Shown in pieces: positions 8,286 through 15,653 of a stretch of DNA of 33,929 nt. Every line of letters starts with the position of its first letter. The stretch's first letter is position 1. This stretch comes from CAZUZD01 sp964624465 (GTDB lineage: Bacteria > Planctomycetota > Planctomycetia > Isosphaerales > Isosphaeraceae): assembly GCA_964624465.1 (NCBI GenBank), contig CAZUZD010000027.1:1-33929 (forward strand), written 5' to 3'. The position numbers were made by a program, and so were the translations under genes. The notes under the pieces were generated by a model. That model did not search any database. It worked only from the letters and a program-made list of their open reading frames with translations, and had not been told where the DNA came from.

Positions 8286-9440
8286 TCAGCGGCCGGCGAT
8301 GATGCTGGCCACCGGCTTCGCCGTGCCGGGCATGGCGGCGTTGAACGCGTCGTCCAGGCCGAAGAGGCCGGCGACGGTGGCGGCGATCTGCGACTGGGTG
8401 GCCTCGGGCGCCTCGGGGCCGACCTCGCCGAGCGCCGGGGTGTCGGGGCCGAGGGCGGCGATCCAGATCCGCTCGGCGCCCTTCACGTCCTTGCCGTGAT
8501 TCTTCCAGCCATCGGGCAGCCCACCACGGCCGTGGTCGGTGGTGACGAGCAGGGTCGTCTCACCGGCCAGACCGGGGGTGCGGCCGATCAGGTTCCAGAG
8601 GTCGGCGAGCATGGCGTCGGAACGATTGGCGGCGTCGAGGTAGCGGTCGTAGCGGCCCTCGTGGGCGAAGTCGTCGGTCTCGCCCAGCCCGATGTAGAGC
8701 AACCGCGGCCGGTGCTTCTCCAGGTCGAAGCGGGCACCCTCGTAGGTGATGCCGTCGTAGCGGACGCCGTCCCAGTGCTTCGGCAGCTCGGCGGCGATCC
8801 GGTCGACGGCCAGCAGCTCGGGGCCGGCGGTGGGCGCCAGCGGCTCCCAGCCCGAGTTGATCCTCAGGCCGCTGCGCTCGCGGTTCAGGATGAACGGGAA
8901 CACGTCCCAGCAGCCGTACATCGCCACCCGGCCGGCGAACTCGGGGCGGCCGTTGAGCCACTCCAGCACGCTGACGTTCGGGTTCGGCACCTTGTCGTTG
9001 GAGTCGACCCGGTCGTCAGCCTTGCCGGTGAGCAGCTCGTTGTAGCCGGGATACGAGAAGTTCTTGCCGTTGGTCACCCGCGCCACATGCCCCCGGGCCG
9101 GGCTGCCGAGCAGTTGCCCCTGCTTCGCCACCGTGCCCCAGAGGAAGGGCATGAGCTTGGCCCGTCGCTCCTCGGGAGTGGCGGCGTCGAACTGGGCCTT
9201 GAGGGCGGCCGGGTCGGCCACGCCGGCGGCCTTGGTGAACAACGACGGCTCGGCGCCGGTGAACACCTCCTCGGGCCGGACGCCGTCGAGCGTCACCAGC
9301 ACGACGTTGCGGGTCCTGCGCTCCGCGGTGGTCGGGGCCGGTGTGGCGGCGGCGGCCAGCCGACCGGCGAGCGGGACGGCGGCGAGCGTGGCCAGGAGGG
9401 CGCGACGGTTCAGGCGCGCGGGCGATCCGGGTCCGGTCAT
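8286..9440 (-). CDS. Tat-exported alkaline-phosphatase-superfamily hydrolase (phosphodiesterase/sulfatase-like)
   Basis: This encodes 384 residues from the ATG at 9440-9438, with GGAG about 9 nt upstream. The N-terminus RLNRRALLATLAAVPLAG is a twin-arginine-type signal, so the enzyme is probably exported folded. Metal-ligand motifs of the superfamily are visible: the Asp in VTLDGVR near the start of the mature protein, ETDDFAHEG (Asp and His), TTDHGRGG (Asp-His) and NHGKD (His). The nucleophile Thr/Ser/Cys is not obvious; the segment NFSYPGYNELLTG occupies its usual position. It could be a type I phosphodiesterase, a phosphatase or a sulfatase-fold relative. It has no sulfatase CxPxR modification motif that I can see, which argues against a true sulfatase. 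Confidence 0.85.
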   Translation of the reverse strand: MTGPGSPARLNRRALLATLAAVPLAGRLAAAATPAPTTAERRTRNVVLVTLDGVRPEEVFTGAEPSLFTKAAGVADPAALKAQFDAATPEERRAKLMPFLWGTVAKQGQLLGSPARGHVARVTNGKNFSYPGYNELLTGKADDRVDSNDKVPNPNVSVLEWLNGRPEFAGRVAMYGCWDVFPFILNRERSGLRINSGWEPLAPTAGPELLAVDRIAAELPKHWDGVRYDGITYEGARFDLEKHRPRLLYIGLGETDDFAHEGRYDRYLDAANRSDAMLADLWNLIGRTPGLAGETTLLVTTDHGRGGLPDGWKNHGKDVKGAERIWIAALGPDTPALGEVGPEAPEATQSQIAATVAGLFGLDDAFNAAMPGTAKPVASIIAGR

Positions 9441-9551
9441 CGGATGGGGCTCCGACCGATCGGGCGCGGCCACGCACCCGCCGGCAGCTTCAGGTCGAGG
9501 GGGGTGGGAATCGCCCCGGCGTGCGGGCCGCGGCAGCGGGCCCGCGCGGGC

Positions 9552-9887
9552 TCACTTGATCTTGGCACCGACCAGGCACTCGGGATCGTCGGGCGTGAGC
9601 AGGACGACCTTGCCATCGTGCGAGGTGGCGGCCAGCAGCATGCCGTTGGAAGTCTCGCCGCGGAGCACGGCGGGCGCCAGGTTGTTGACGACGACGATCC
9701 GCTTCCCGACGAGCTGCTCGGGCGTGTAGTGCGCCCGGATGCCTGCGACGATCTGCTTGGTCTCGCCGTCGAGGTCGATCTGCAGGAGCATCAGCTTGTC
9801 GGCGTTGGGGTGCGGCCGGGCCTCCAGGATCTTGGCCACGCGCAGCTCGATCTTGGCGAAATCGTCGTACTGGATCGGGTCGGCCAT
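9552..9887 (-). CDS. Stand-alone tRNA-binding OB-fold protein (MetG C-terminal/CsaA-like)
   Basis: This encodes 111 residues from the ATG at 9887-9885; the start is supported by homology, since family members begin just before the FAKIELRVAKILEA strand. The pattern FxKIELRVAKI, HPNADKLMLLQID, IVAGI, IVVVNNLAP and SNGMLLAA is that of the tRNA-binding domain found at the C-terminus of methionyl-tRNA synthetase and in CsaA/Arc1p-like proteins. The catalytic synthetase is not in the window, so this is either the separate MetRS beta subunit or a free tRNA-binding factor or chaperone. It has its own promoter at 9950-9979. Confidence 0.9.
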   Translation of the reverse strand: MADPIQYDDFAKIELRVAKILEARPHPNADKLMLLQIDLDGETKQIVAGIRAHYTPEQLVGKRIVVVNNLAPAVLRGETSNGMLLAATSHDGKVVLLTPDDPECLVGAKIK

Positions 9888-9949
9888 CGGAATCGGATGC
9901 CTCGGTCGGGGGCCAGGAACCAGGGAACGGAAGCCGGTCGCGAGCGGCC

Positions 9950-9979
9950 ATGGTAGCGCCGGCTCGCGACCGCCGTCAA
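9950..9979 (-). promoter_or_regulatory. Sigma70-like promoter for the tRNA-binding protein gene
   Basis: Read on the minus strand: TTGACG (9979-9974, 5/6), an 18-nt spacer, TACCAT (9955-9950, 4/6). The start site would be near 9943, giving a leader of about 56 nt. Confidence 0.6.
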
Positions 9980-10007
9980 GCAACGCCAGGCTGGAGCCAC
10001 GGGCCGC

Positions 10008-10352
10008 TCAGGCCTGCTTCGGACGCACCAGACCGGCCAGGCCGTGAGCGATCTGGAGGATCACCGCCCAGGCCATCACGAACGGCGTGGTGGGGTGGCG
10101 GAAGATCGTCGGCAGGTTCCGCTCGAAGACGAAGTGACCGAACCACATGAACGCATAGCCCAGCGCGAAGAACCCGGCGCACCACCAGGGGCGGAACGGC
10201 AGGCAGATCACGCCCAGGGCGCACAGCGGCCAGCCCACGCCCAGGTGCAGGACGTGGTTGATCGGGTGCTTGTGGTCCTCGCGGTACTTGGCCACGAACG
10301 ACTCGAACTTCGTCGGCGCGACCGGCTCGGGGCCGGCGGTGGCGGTGGACAC
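10008..10352 (-). CDS. DUF962/Mpo1-like small membrane protein
   Basis: This encodes 114 residues from the GTG at 10352-10350, chosen because AAAGGAA sits at the right distance upstream. The family signature is present: HKHPINHVLHLGVG (residues 27-40, His27/29/33/36) and GHFVFERNLP (72-81, His73), with hydrophobic helices around 41-53, 57-71 and 90-108. DUF962 includes yeast Mpo1, an iron-dependent dioxygenase acting on 2-hydroxy fatty acids in lipid alpha-oxidation; the conserved His residues probably bind iron. The role in this bacterium is inferred only from family membership. The gene lies 64 bp downstream of the cytochrome gene and may be co-transcribed with it. Confidence 0.85.
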   Translation of the reverse strand: MSTATAGPEPVAPTKFESFVAKYREDHKHPINHVLHLGVGWPLCALGVICLPFRPWWCAGFFALGYAFMWFGHFVFERNLPTIFRHPTTPFVMAWAVILQIAHGLAGLVRPKQA

Positions 10353-10416
10353 GGGCGGATTCCTTTCCAGCGGGGTCGGGTCGTGGGAGGACTCAAACGC
10401 GGGCGATCGGCGCCGA

Positions 10417-12174
10417 TCAGTTTCCGGACTTCGCAGCACCGGCCGGGGCCGGGGCCGGGACCGGCGCCGCCGGTCGAGCCGCGCGCTCGCGGATCACGTC
10501 GTCCAGGCCGTTGTGCTCGACCTTGGGCCAGTACTCGGCGAAGTCGAAGTGCGGGTCGTTGTCCTCGTCGTGGCAGCGCACGCAGCCGTACTCGGGGCTG
10601 GTCTCGAAGAACTGCTTCGTCCGGCGCACGGCCTTCAGGAAGGTCTCGTTCTTCGGGTCCTCGACGTGCTTCGAGGCCGGCCCGTGGCAGCTCTCGCACT
10701 GAATGCCCAGCAGGTCGGGCGTCTGCTGGGTGTCGACGTAGCCGCTGACGTACTCCAGGCCCACCGTGTGGCACGAGACGCACGCGGCGTCGAACTCGCG
10801 GTTACGCTTGGGGTCGTGCGGGTCGGCGATCAGCACCTCGTAGCCGTGGGCGTGCCGGGTGGCGGCCCACTGCTTGTAGGAGCCGGCGTGGCAGTCGCGG
10901 CACGACTCGGCGCCGGCGAAGGTGGCATCGGCCGGGGCGTCGAACAGGGCATACGGCCGCTTGGGGTAGCTCTGGAGCACGCCGGCGGCCTTGAGCGTCC
11001 CCTGCAACTCGTCGCCGATGAGCGCCTTCATCGGCGCGGCCAGGGCCACGTCGGCGTCGAGCACCTCGCCCAGTTCAACCCGCTGGAACCGGGTGCTCGG
11101 AGCCCCGTCGGCCCCGACGTACAGGCCGAGCACGCCGATGTACATGCTCTTCTTGCCGACCGAGACCAGCTGCGTGCGGCCGTCGTTGAGGGTCTCGGGC
11201 TTCGCCGGCATGTCGGCGAACGGGTACGTGGCGACGATCACCTCGAACTCCGGGTGCGCCTGCGCCAGCCCCTTCGCGAACTCGGGCGAGCCCTGCACGA
11301 GCAGCACCTGGAGCTTCGTGTCCTTCTGCAGGTCGGCCAGGATCGCCGGCAGGGCCTCCTCGGCCGACTGCACCGACAGCAGGGCCGACTTCTCGGCGTC
11401 GTTGAGGGCCTCGAACTCCTTCGGCTCGACCACCGCCGTGATGCCGACCGTGACCGGGCCGACGGCGGTGCGCACGCTGGGGACGATGACCTTCTCGAAG
11501 TCCATGCCCGGGGTCGGCTTGACGTTGCCGGCGAGGATCTTCATTCCGTCGGGCTTCGGCGACAGGCTGTTGAGGTACTGCATCAGCACCTCGGCCGTAC
11601 CCAGCCGCAGGTCGTCGACCGACAGGGCCATGGCGTCGTAGTCGAGCAGGCCCAGGGCCTTCAGGCTGTACTGGAACTTGATCTTGCGCTGCTCGGGACC
11701 ACCACGGTCCTTGCTGCGGGTGGCGGCATCGTTGTCGGTCGCCAGGCTGCCGAGGTCGAGCAGGCTGAGGTCCCAGCCTCGCTTGCGGAGCGACTCGACG
11801 ACGACCATCCGGCGCACCAAGCCGCCGCGCTGGTTGCTGGAGCAGCCGCAGGGTTCCTGGTAGCCGATCATCTGGCCGCTGAGCACCAGGGCGCCGGCGA
11901 AGCCGCTGTCGGGCCCGGTGGGCCAGTCGGTCATGAGCGTCGCCACCGCACCCGGTCTGGCGGCCGGGGTCGTCGCGGGACTGGCCCCGCCCTCGGTCCC
12001 CGCCGGGGCGGCGTCGGCCGCAGGCGCCGCCACGGTGGTGGGCTCGAGCGGGGCGGTCGGCGGCGGGGCGGCCGAGCGATCCTGGCAGCCGACGACGGCG
12101 AGGACGGCCCCGGTCAGGCCGAGCGCCAGGCAGGCCATCCCGGTCCGGGGCCGCTGCGTGCGAGAGTCGTCCAT
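10417..12174 (-). CDS. Lipoprotein with UshA/metallophosphoesterase-like N-terminal domain and tetrahaem cytochrome c C-terminus
   Basis: This encodes 585 residues from the ATG at 12174-12172, with AGGGAAGGG upstream. The N-terminus has a signal helix ending in the lipobox LAVVGC, so the protein should be anchored on the outer face of a membrane. A Pro/Ala-rich linker leads to a domain of about residues 90-400 beginning GALVLSGQMIGYQEPCGC (PCGC at 108-111), followed by RGGLVRR, as in planctomycete proteins related to UshA/5'-nucleotidases. The phosphoesterase metal motifs are degenerate. The C-terminus carries four CxxCH haem sites: CRDCH 425, CVSCH 465, CESCH 493 and CVRCH 531, spaced as in cytochrome c554-type proteins. 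It probably has a role in extracytoplasmic electron transfer, partner unknown. It follows the DUF1573 gene by 192 bp with no obvious promoter of its own. Confidence 0.88.
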   Translation of the reverse strand: MDDSRTQRPRTGMACLALGLTGAVLAVVGCQDRSAAPPPTAPLEPTTVAAPAADAAPAGTEGGASPATTPAARPGAVATLMTDWPTGPDSGFAGALVLSGQMIGYQEPCGCSSNQRGGLVRRMVVVESLRKRGWDLSLLDLGSLATDNDAATRSKDRGGPEQRKIKFQYSLKALGLLDYDAMALSVDDLRLGTAEVLMQYLNSLSPKPDGMKILAGNVKPTPGMDFEKVIVPSVRTAVGPVTVGITAVVEPKEFEALNDAEKSALLSVQSAEEALPAILADLQKDTKLQVLLVQGSPEFAKGLAQAHPEFEVIVATYPFADMPAKPETLNDGRTQLVSVGKKSMYIGVLGLYVGADGAPSTRFQRVELGEVLDADVALAAPMKALIGDELQGTLKAAGVLQSYPKRPYALFDAPADATFAGAESCRDCHAGSYKQWAATRHAHGYEVLIADPHDPKRNREFDAACVSCHTVGLEYVSGYVDTQQTPDLLGIQCESCHGPASKHVEDPKNETFLKAVRRTKQFFETSPEYGCVRCHDEDNDPHFDFAEYWPKVEHNGLDDVIRERAARPAAPVPAPAPAGAAKSGN

Positions 12175-12366
12175 CGGGGAGATCCCTTCCCTCATCCTGG
12201 GGCGGAGCGCCGGGGCGTTCGGTCGGTCCGGGTCGGTCGGGCGGTGGGGCAGGACCGCGAGGGGCCGGGGCCCCCTACGGCTCCGCCGGCACGGGCAACG
12301 CGCCGGCGCCGCCCCCGGCCGGGAACCGGCGCGGGGGCGGAGTGGGTGCAGGGCATCCCGCAGCGG

Positions 12367-13515
12367 TCAGTCGCTCAGGACGATGATGTCGTAGGGCACT
12401 CGGAGCTGGCTGACCTGCGGGTGGTCGCTCTTGAGCACGAGGGCCCCCTTGTACACGCCGGGCGCGGTGCCGGGCGGCACGGTGACGGTGAGCTTGAAGT
12501 GCTGCACCTTCGAGGGGCTGGCGGCATCGCCGGCGACGTCGGCCCGCACGATCTCGGCCTGGAGGTTGTCCGGCGGGGTGTCGACGCTGAACTGCGTGCT
12601 GGCGTGCTCGCGCACGCTCACCAGCACCGTCCCCTTGCCGCCGTTGCTGCCGGTGGCGTCGCCGATCCGCAGCGAGGTCGGCACCAGCGAGATCGGGCCG
12701 TCGAACCGGCCGGTCACGGGGATGCGGATCTCGGGCATCTTGGGGTGGTCGGTCGTGAGGACAATCTCCTCGCTGAAGACACCCAGCTCCTGCGACGGCT
12801 TGACCGAGATGTCGACCCGGTAGCCGTTCTTGAAGTCGCGGCTGCTCAGGACGTTCAGCTCCTCGGTGCTGAGGTCCTGCGACTTCGCCTCGAGCATCGC
12901 CGGCTTGGACGAGCGGATGCCGGTGATCTTGAAGTCGGGCTGGTCGAACGACGTCATCGCCATCCGGAGCTCGGCGCCCTTGATGTTCTGGACACTGCCA
13001 ACCTCGAACATCGGCGGCGAGGGCTCGGTGACGATCGGCGGCCGGACCGAGCCGCTGACCCGGAAGACGAACTCGGGCTGGCCAGGGTCGCTGGTCAGCA
13101 GGCTGGTCGTCTTCTCGAACGGGCCGGCGTTGTCCTTGGTGTCGTAGGTGACGGTGATCACGGTCGACTGGCCGGGCTTGAGCACCAGCTTGTCGCGGCC
13201 CTCGCCGGTCTTCGGGTCCTTCTCGAAGTTGGCGACCGTGCACTGGCAGCTCGAGGCGCCCTTCTGGAGCTCGAGGTCGCCCTCGCCGGTGTTCTTGACC
13301 GTCCACTCGTGCGACTGCTTGGTGCGGGTGGACAGCACGCCGAACTTGAATTCGGGGTCACCGTCGACGAAGAGTTTGCCCTGCGGCCCGGAGCGCTTCG
13401 ACACCGGCCGGAGCACGACCGCCCCCGAGGAATCGGCGGGCAAGAAGCTGATGGCCAGCGGGATCGCGGCGCTGACGCCGACGACCAGGACGGCCAGGAG
13501 GATCCAGCGAAACAT
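12367..13515 (-). CDS. DUF1573-domain membrane-anchored extracytoplasmic protein
   Basis: This encodes 382 residues from the ATG at 13515-13513, with GGAG about 10 nt upstream. Residues 4-25 form an uncleaved-looking signal/anchor helix. The rest is a string of Ig-like (ASH/DUF1573-type) beta domains. The DUF1573 marks are the segment KFGVLSTRTKQSHEWTVKN, the SSCQCT motif (C90, C92) and the following LKPGQSTVITVTYDTKDNAGPF. Two or three further beta-sandwich units follow up to residue 382. DUF1573 proteins are common and paralogous in Planctomycetes and Bacteroidetes, with no settled function. It stands at the head of the unit containing the tetrahaem lipoprotein, so an envelope or redox-linked role is plausible but inferred. 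Confidence 0.88.
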   Translation of the reverse strand: MFRWILLAVLVVGVSAAIPLAISFLPADSSGAVVLRPVSKRSGPQGKLFVDGDPEFKFGVLSTRTKQSHEWTVKNTGEGDLELQKGASSCQCTVANFEKDPKTGEGRDKLVLKPGQSTVITVTYDTKDNAGPFEKTTSLLTSDPGQPEFVFRVSGSVRPPIVTEPSPPMFEVGSVQNIKGAELRMAMTSFDQPDFKITGIRSSKPAMLEAKSQDLSTEELNVLSSRDFKNGYRVDISVKPSQELGVFSEEIVLTTDHPKMPEIRIPVTGRFDGPISLVPTSLRIGDATGSNGGKGTVLVSVREHASTQFSVDTPPDNLQAEIVRADVAGDAASPSKVQHFKLTVTVPPGTAPGVYKGALVLKSDHPQVSQLRVPYDIIVLSD

Positions 13516-13644
13516 GACGCGGAACTCCGCTCGGTTCGGTGGACGCGGGAGAGGACGAAGGACGCGAGGATGCGGATGAGGACGACGCCCGCCCCGGGGG
13601 CCGTGGACCGGGTCGCGGCCCCGCGACCGGGCAATCCACCCCGA

Positions 13645-13673
13645 ATTGTACGATTCCCCGGCAATTCCAGCAA
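13645..13673 (-). promoter_or_regulatory. Sigma70-like promoter for the DUF1573 gene
   Basis: Minus strand: TTGCTG (13673-13668, 3/6), a 17-nt spacer, TACAAT (13650-13645, 5/6). The start would be near 13638, with a leader of about 120 nt. Confidence 0.6.
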
Positions 13674-13705
13674 GCGGCGCCGGCGGGCTCTGGCGCGTCA
13701 TCCCG

Positions 13706-13733
13706 TTGACATTTCGGCGCCGCTCGGAACAAT
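13706..13733 (+). promoter_or_regulatory. Sigma70-like promoter for the RNA-binding protein gene
   Basis: A perfect -35 TTGACA (13706-13711), a 16-nt spacer, and AACAAT (13728-13733, 4/6). Transcription would begin near 13740, leaving a long leader of about 150 nt before the ATG at 13894, as often seen for cold-inducible RNA-binding protein genes. Confidence 0.55.
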
Positions 13734-13893
13734 GGCACCCGCCCTGGTAGGTCACGCGCGAATACGCATGACCGGTCTGGGCGGCGGATTCGGTCCGGTA
13801 TCGGGGACCCCGCCGGTGCCCCGCCCGGGGCGCGTCGGGCCCGGTGCTCTGCGATGCATCGGTGGAGAGCCTGGTCTTGTCAGGCGAGTGCAG

Positions 13894-14289
13894 ATGAAGC
13901 GGCTTTATGTGGGGAACCTGGCCTACTCGGTCACCTCGACCGAGCTCCAGGAGCTGTTCGAGCAGTACGGCGCGGTCCGCTCGGCCCAGGTGCTGATCGA
14001 CCGCGAGACGGGCCGGAGCCGTGGCTTCGGGTTCGTCGAGATGGAACACGACGCCGAGGCCGACGGGGCCATCTCCAGCCTCGACGGCGAGAGCTTCGGC
14101 GGCCGGCGCCTGACCGTCAACGAGGCCCGCCCCCGCGGCGAGGGTGGCGGCGGCCGGGGCGGATACGGCGGCGGTGGGGGTGGCGGATACGGTGGTGGCG
14201 GCTACGGTGGCGGCGGCTACGGTGGCAGCAGCGGCGGCGAGCGTGGGGGATACGCCGGCGACTACGGCGGGGGTGGCGGCGGCTACTGA
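13894..14289 (+). CDS. Glycine-rich RRM RNA-binding protein
   Basis: This encodes 131 residues from the ATG at 13894, which places the RNP-2 motif LYVGNL at residues 4-9 as in bacterial and plant small RRM proteins. RNP-1 is RGFGFVEM at 43-50. One RRM fills residues 2 to about 83 and ends with LTVNEARPRG. The tail (84-131) is almost entirely Gly with regularly placed Tyr, in units of the type GGGGYGGGGY, plus a few Arg and Ser; it is expected to be disordered. Such proteins bind single-stranded RNA and often act as cold or stress RNA chaperones. The long leader and the strong hairpin after the stop suggest a monocistronic, post-transcriptionally controlled unit. Confidence 0.95.
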   Translation: MKRLYVGNLAYSVTSTELQELFEQYGAVRSAQVLIDRETGRSRGFGFVEMEHDAEADGAISSLDGESFGGRRLTVNEARPRGEGGGGRGGYGGGGGGGYGGGGYGGGGYGGSSGGERGGYAGDYGGGGGGY

Positions 14290-14332
14290 GTGACGTCCAC
14301 GACCCGGCCTGGCCGGGACCCGAACCCCCGCT

Positions 14333-14365
14333 GCGCCCCGTCGGGCCGCGTTCCCGACGGGGCGC
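14333..14365 (+). terminator. Strong GC hairpin after the RNA-binding protein gene
   Basis: A perfect 13-bp stem (GCGCCCCGTCGGG at 14333-14345 with 14353-14365) and a 7-nt loop, 43 nt after the stop codon. Only two T residues follow, so it would be a terminator without U-tract. Confidence 0.6.
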
Positions 14366-14384
14366 CTTCGCGCGCCGGCGGACC

Positions 14385-14413
14385 TTGGCCCGGGGGGGGG
14401 CCCGCCCTACACT
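14385..14413 (+). promoter_or_regulatory. Sigma70-like promoter for the Nfu-type gene
   Basis: TTGGCC (14385-14390, 4/6), a 17-nt spacer made largely of G, TACACT (14408-14413, 4/6). The start would be near 14420, about 57 nt before the ATG at 14477. Confidence 0.55.
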
Positions 14414-14476
14414 GATCGCAGGCCGCCCGCCGGTGCGGGCCGCAGCCACCGTTCCCCGCGCCAGGAGTCTGCCACC

Positions 14477-14755
14477 ATGACCTCCGAGCCGACGAGCCCG
14501 ATCGACCGCGAAGCCCGACGGCAGCGGGTGCTCGAACGGATCCACCAGGTGCTCGAGGCCGACGCCCTGGCCGATCCCGAGTCGGGCAGCGACACGATCG
14601 AGATCGTCGCCTTCGACGACGACGACGTGCTCCAGGTCCGGCTCAAGGACACCTGCCAGTCGTGCCCGGCGAGCCTGATCACCCTGACCATGAGCCTGGA
14701 GCGCACGCTCAAGGCCGAGATCCCCGAGATCCGGTTCGTCGAGGCCGTGCTCTGA
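14477..14755 (+). CDS. NifU C-terminal-domain (Nfu-type) Fe-S cluster scaffold
   Basis: This encodes 92 residues from an ATG with a good AGGAG 8-12 nt upstream. The protein is the NifU C-terminal domain alone. The cluster ligands are in LKDTCQSCPASLITL (C60, C63), followed by the helix MSLERTLKAEIPEI and the terminal strand RFVEAV. Nfu proteins bind a [4Fe-4S] cluster between two subunits and pass it to client apoproteins in the cytoplasm. The loop between the beta strands is rich in Asp (FDDDDV). No other Fe-S assembly gene is nearby. It converges on the NUDIX gene with a gap of only 16 nt. Confidence 0.93.
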   Translation: MTSEPTSPIDREARRQRVLERIHQVLEADALADPESGSDTIEIVAFDDDDVLQVRLKDTCQSCPASLITLTMSLERTLKAEIPEIRFVEAVL

Positions 14756-14771
14756 GCCGGGACGCCCCGGG

Positions 14772-15653
14772 TCAGCGGAACCCGAGGTTACCGGCGGCCA
14801 GGAACCCGATCGCCAGCAGGACGACCATCCCGATCATCGCCAGCGCCCGCAGCGCCAGATGTCGGGGCGACACCCGGTAGCCGCGGAGCAACACGGCTGG
14901 GACCGGCGGGTCGAGCACCCGGAAGGTCAGATAGGCGGCCAGGGGCAGCGCGACCGGGAAGCTCCCGATCCAGAGCGCGCGGGCGTTCATCGGGCGCAAA
15001 AGGCTCAGGAGCACCGCCGTGATGGCCACCACGATGGCCACGGTGCTCAGCTGCACCTGCCAGCGACCCGACCTCGGATCGGGCTCCGGGGCCAGCGGGC
15101 TCTCGGGCAGCTCCGAGGCGAGCCAGAGCAACAGCCCCTGCACCGCCAGGGCGTGGTCGATCCGGCCGCCGCGGATCAGCCACGGCACCTGGCCGGCCGG
15201 CACCAGCTCGACGTGCACCTCCTCGCCAGCGTCCGGGGCCGGCTCGGCGGTCCGGACCGCGTTGGTGATCAGCACGGTCGTGATCCGGGAGCTCAGCAGC
15301 GAGGGGTTCGACCACGAGGCGCCCAGGAGCCTCGGAGGATCGCCCTCGTAGCCGGTCTCCTCGCGGAGCTCGCGGGTGGCGGCCGTGAACGCGTCCTCCC
15401 CCTCGTCGACCAGGCCGCCGGGCGGCTCCAGACTGTCGCGGCCCGACCCGGCTCGGAACTGGCGGACCAGGATCAGCTTCCGGTCGGGCGTCAGCGCGAT
15501 CACGTTCACGGCGTCGGCCAGATGCAGCACGTAGAAGTCGTGCGCCTGGCCCGTGTGCCGCGACCGGAACCGCTCGCGTCTCAGCGCGAACAGCCAGTTG
15601 GCCTCGAGCGTCGTCGGCTCGGCCTCGTCCGGGATCCAGCTCGGTTGCGGCAT
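14772..15653 (-). CDS. NUDIX hydrolase with C-terminal membrane domain
   Basis: This encodes 293 residues from the ATG at 15653-15651, which shares one nucleotide with the upstream HAD stop (TGATG) and has GGAGG 7 nt before it. The Nudix box is complete: G80, E86, R94-E95, E98-E99, G101 in the pattern Gx5Ex7REUxEExGU. Preceding it are the VIALTPDRKLILVRQFR strand and DSLEPPGG, typical of ADP-ribose/NDP-sugar pyrophosphatases. Residues 1-185 make a normal-length NUDIX domain. About 110 further residues follow, with three predicted helices (about 201-222, 226-247, 267-288). This would tether the catalytic domain to the membrane. Substrate is uncertain. The extension is in frame without a stop, so it is a real fusion unless there is a sequencing error. 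Confidence 0.88.
   Translation of the reverse strand: MPQPSWIPDEAEPTTLEANWLFALRRERFRSRHTGQAHDFYVLHLADAVNVIALTPDRKLILVRQFRAGSGRDSLEPPGGLVDEGEDAFTAATRELREETGYEGDPPRLLGASWSNPSLLSSRITTVLITNAVRTAEPAPDAGEEVHVELVPAGQVPWLIRGGRIDHALAVQGLLLWLASELPESPLAPEPDPRSGRWQVQLSTVAIVVAITAVLLSLLRPMNARALWIGSFPVALPLAAYLTFRVLDPPVPAVLLRGYRVSPRHLALRALAMIGMVVLLAIGFLAAGNLGFR

Larger units (their letters stand above)
13516..13893. other. Divergent intergenic region (DUF1573 / RNA-binding protein)
   Basis: This 378-bp region carries two divergent promoters placed about 30 bp apart back to back (13645-13673 minus, 13706-13733 plus). It includes a moderately AT-rich stretch around 13640-13740. The part from about 13740 to 13893 would be the 5' leader of the RRM gene. 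I saw no separate coding frame with family resemblance. Confidence 0.6.

Noticed and set aside
10258..14289. Very long plus-strand open frame opposite the cytochrome and DUF1573 genes
   Set aside because: Only its last 131 codons (from 13894) encode a recognisable protein (RRM). The rest is the antisense shadow of minus-strand genes, lacks domains and is typical of high-GC DNA.
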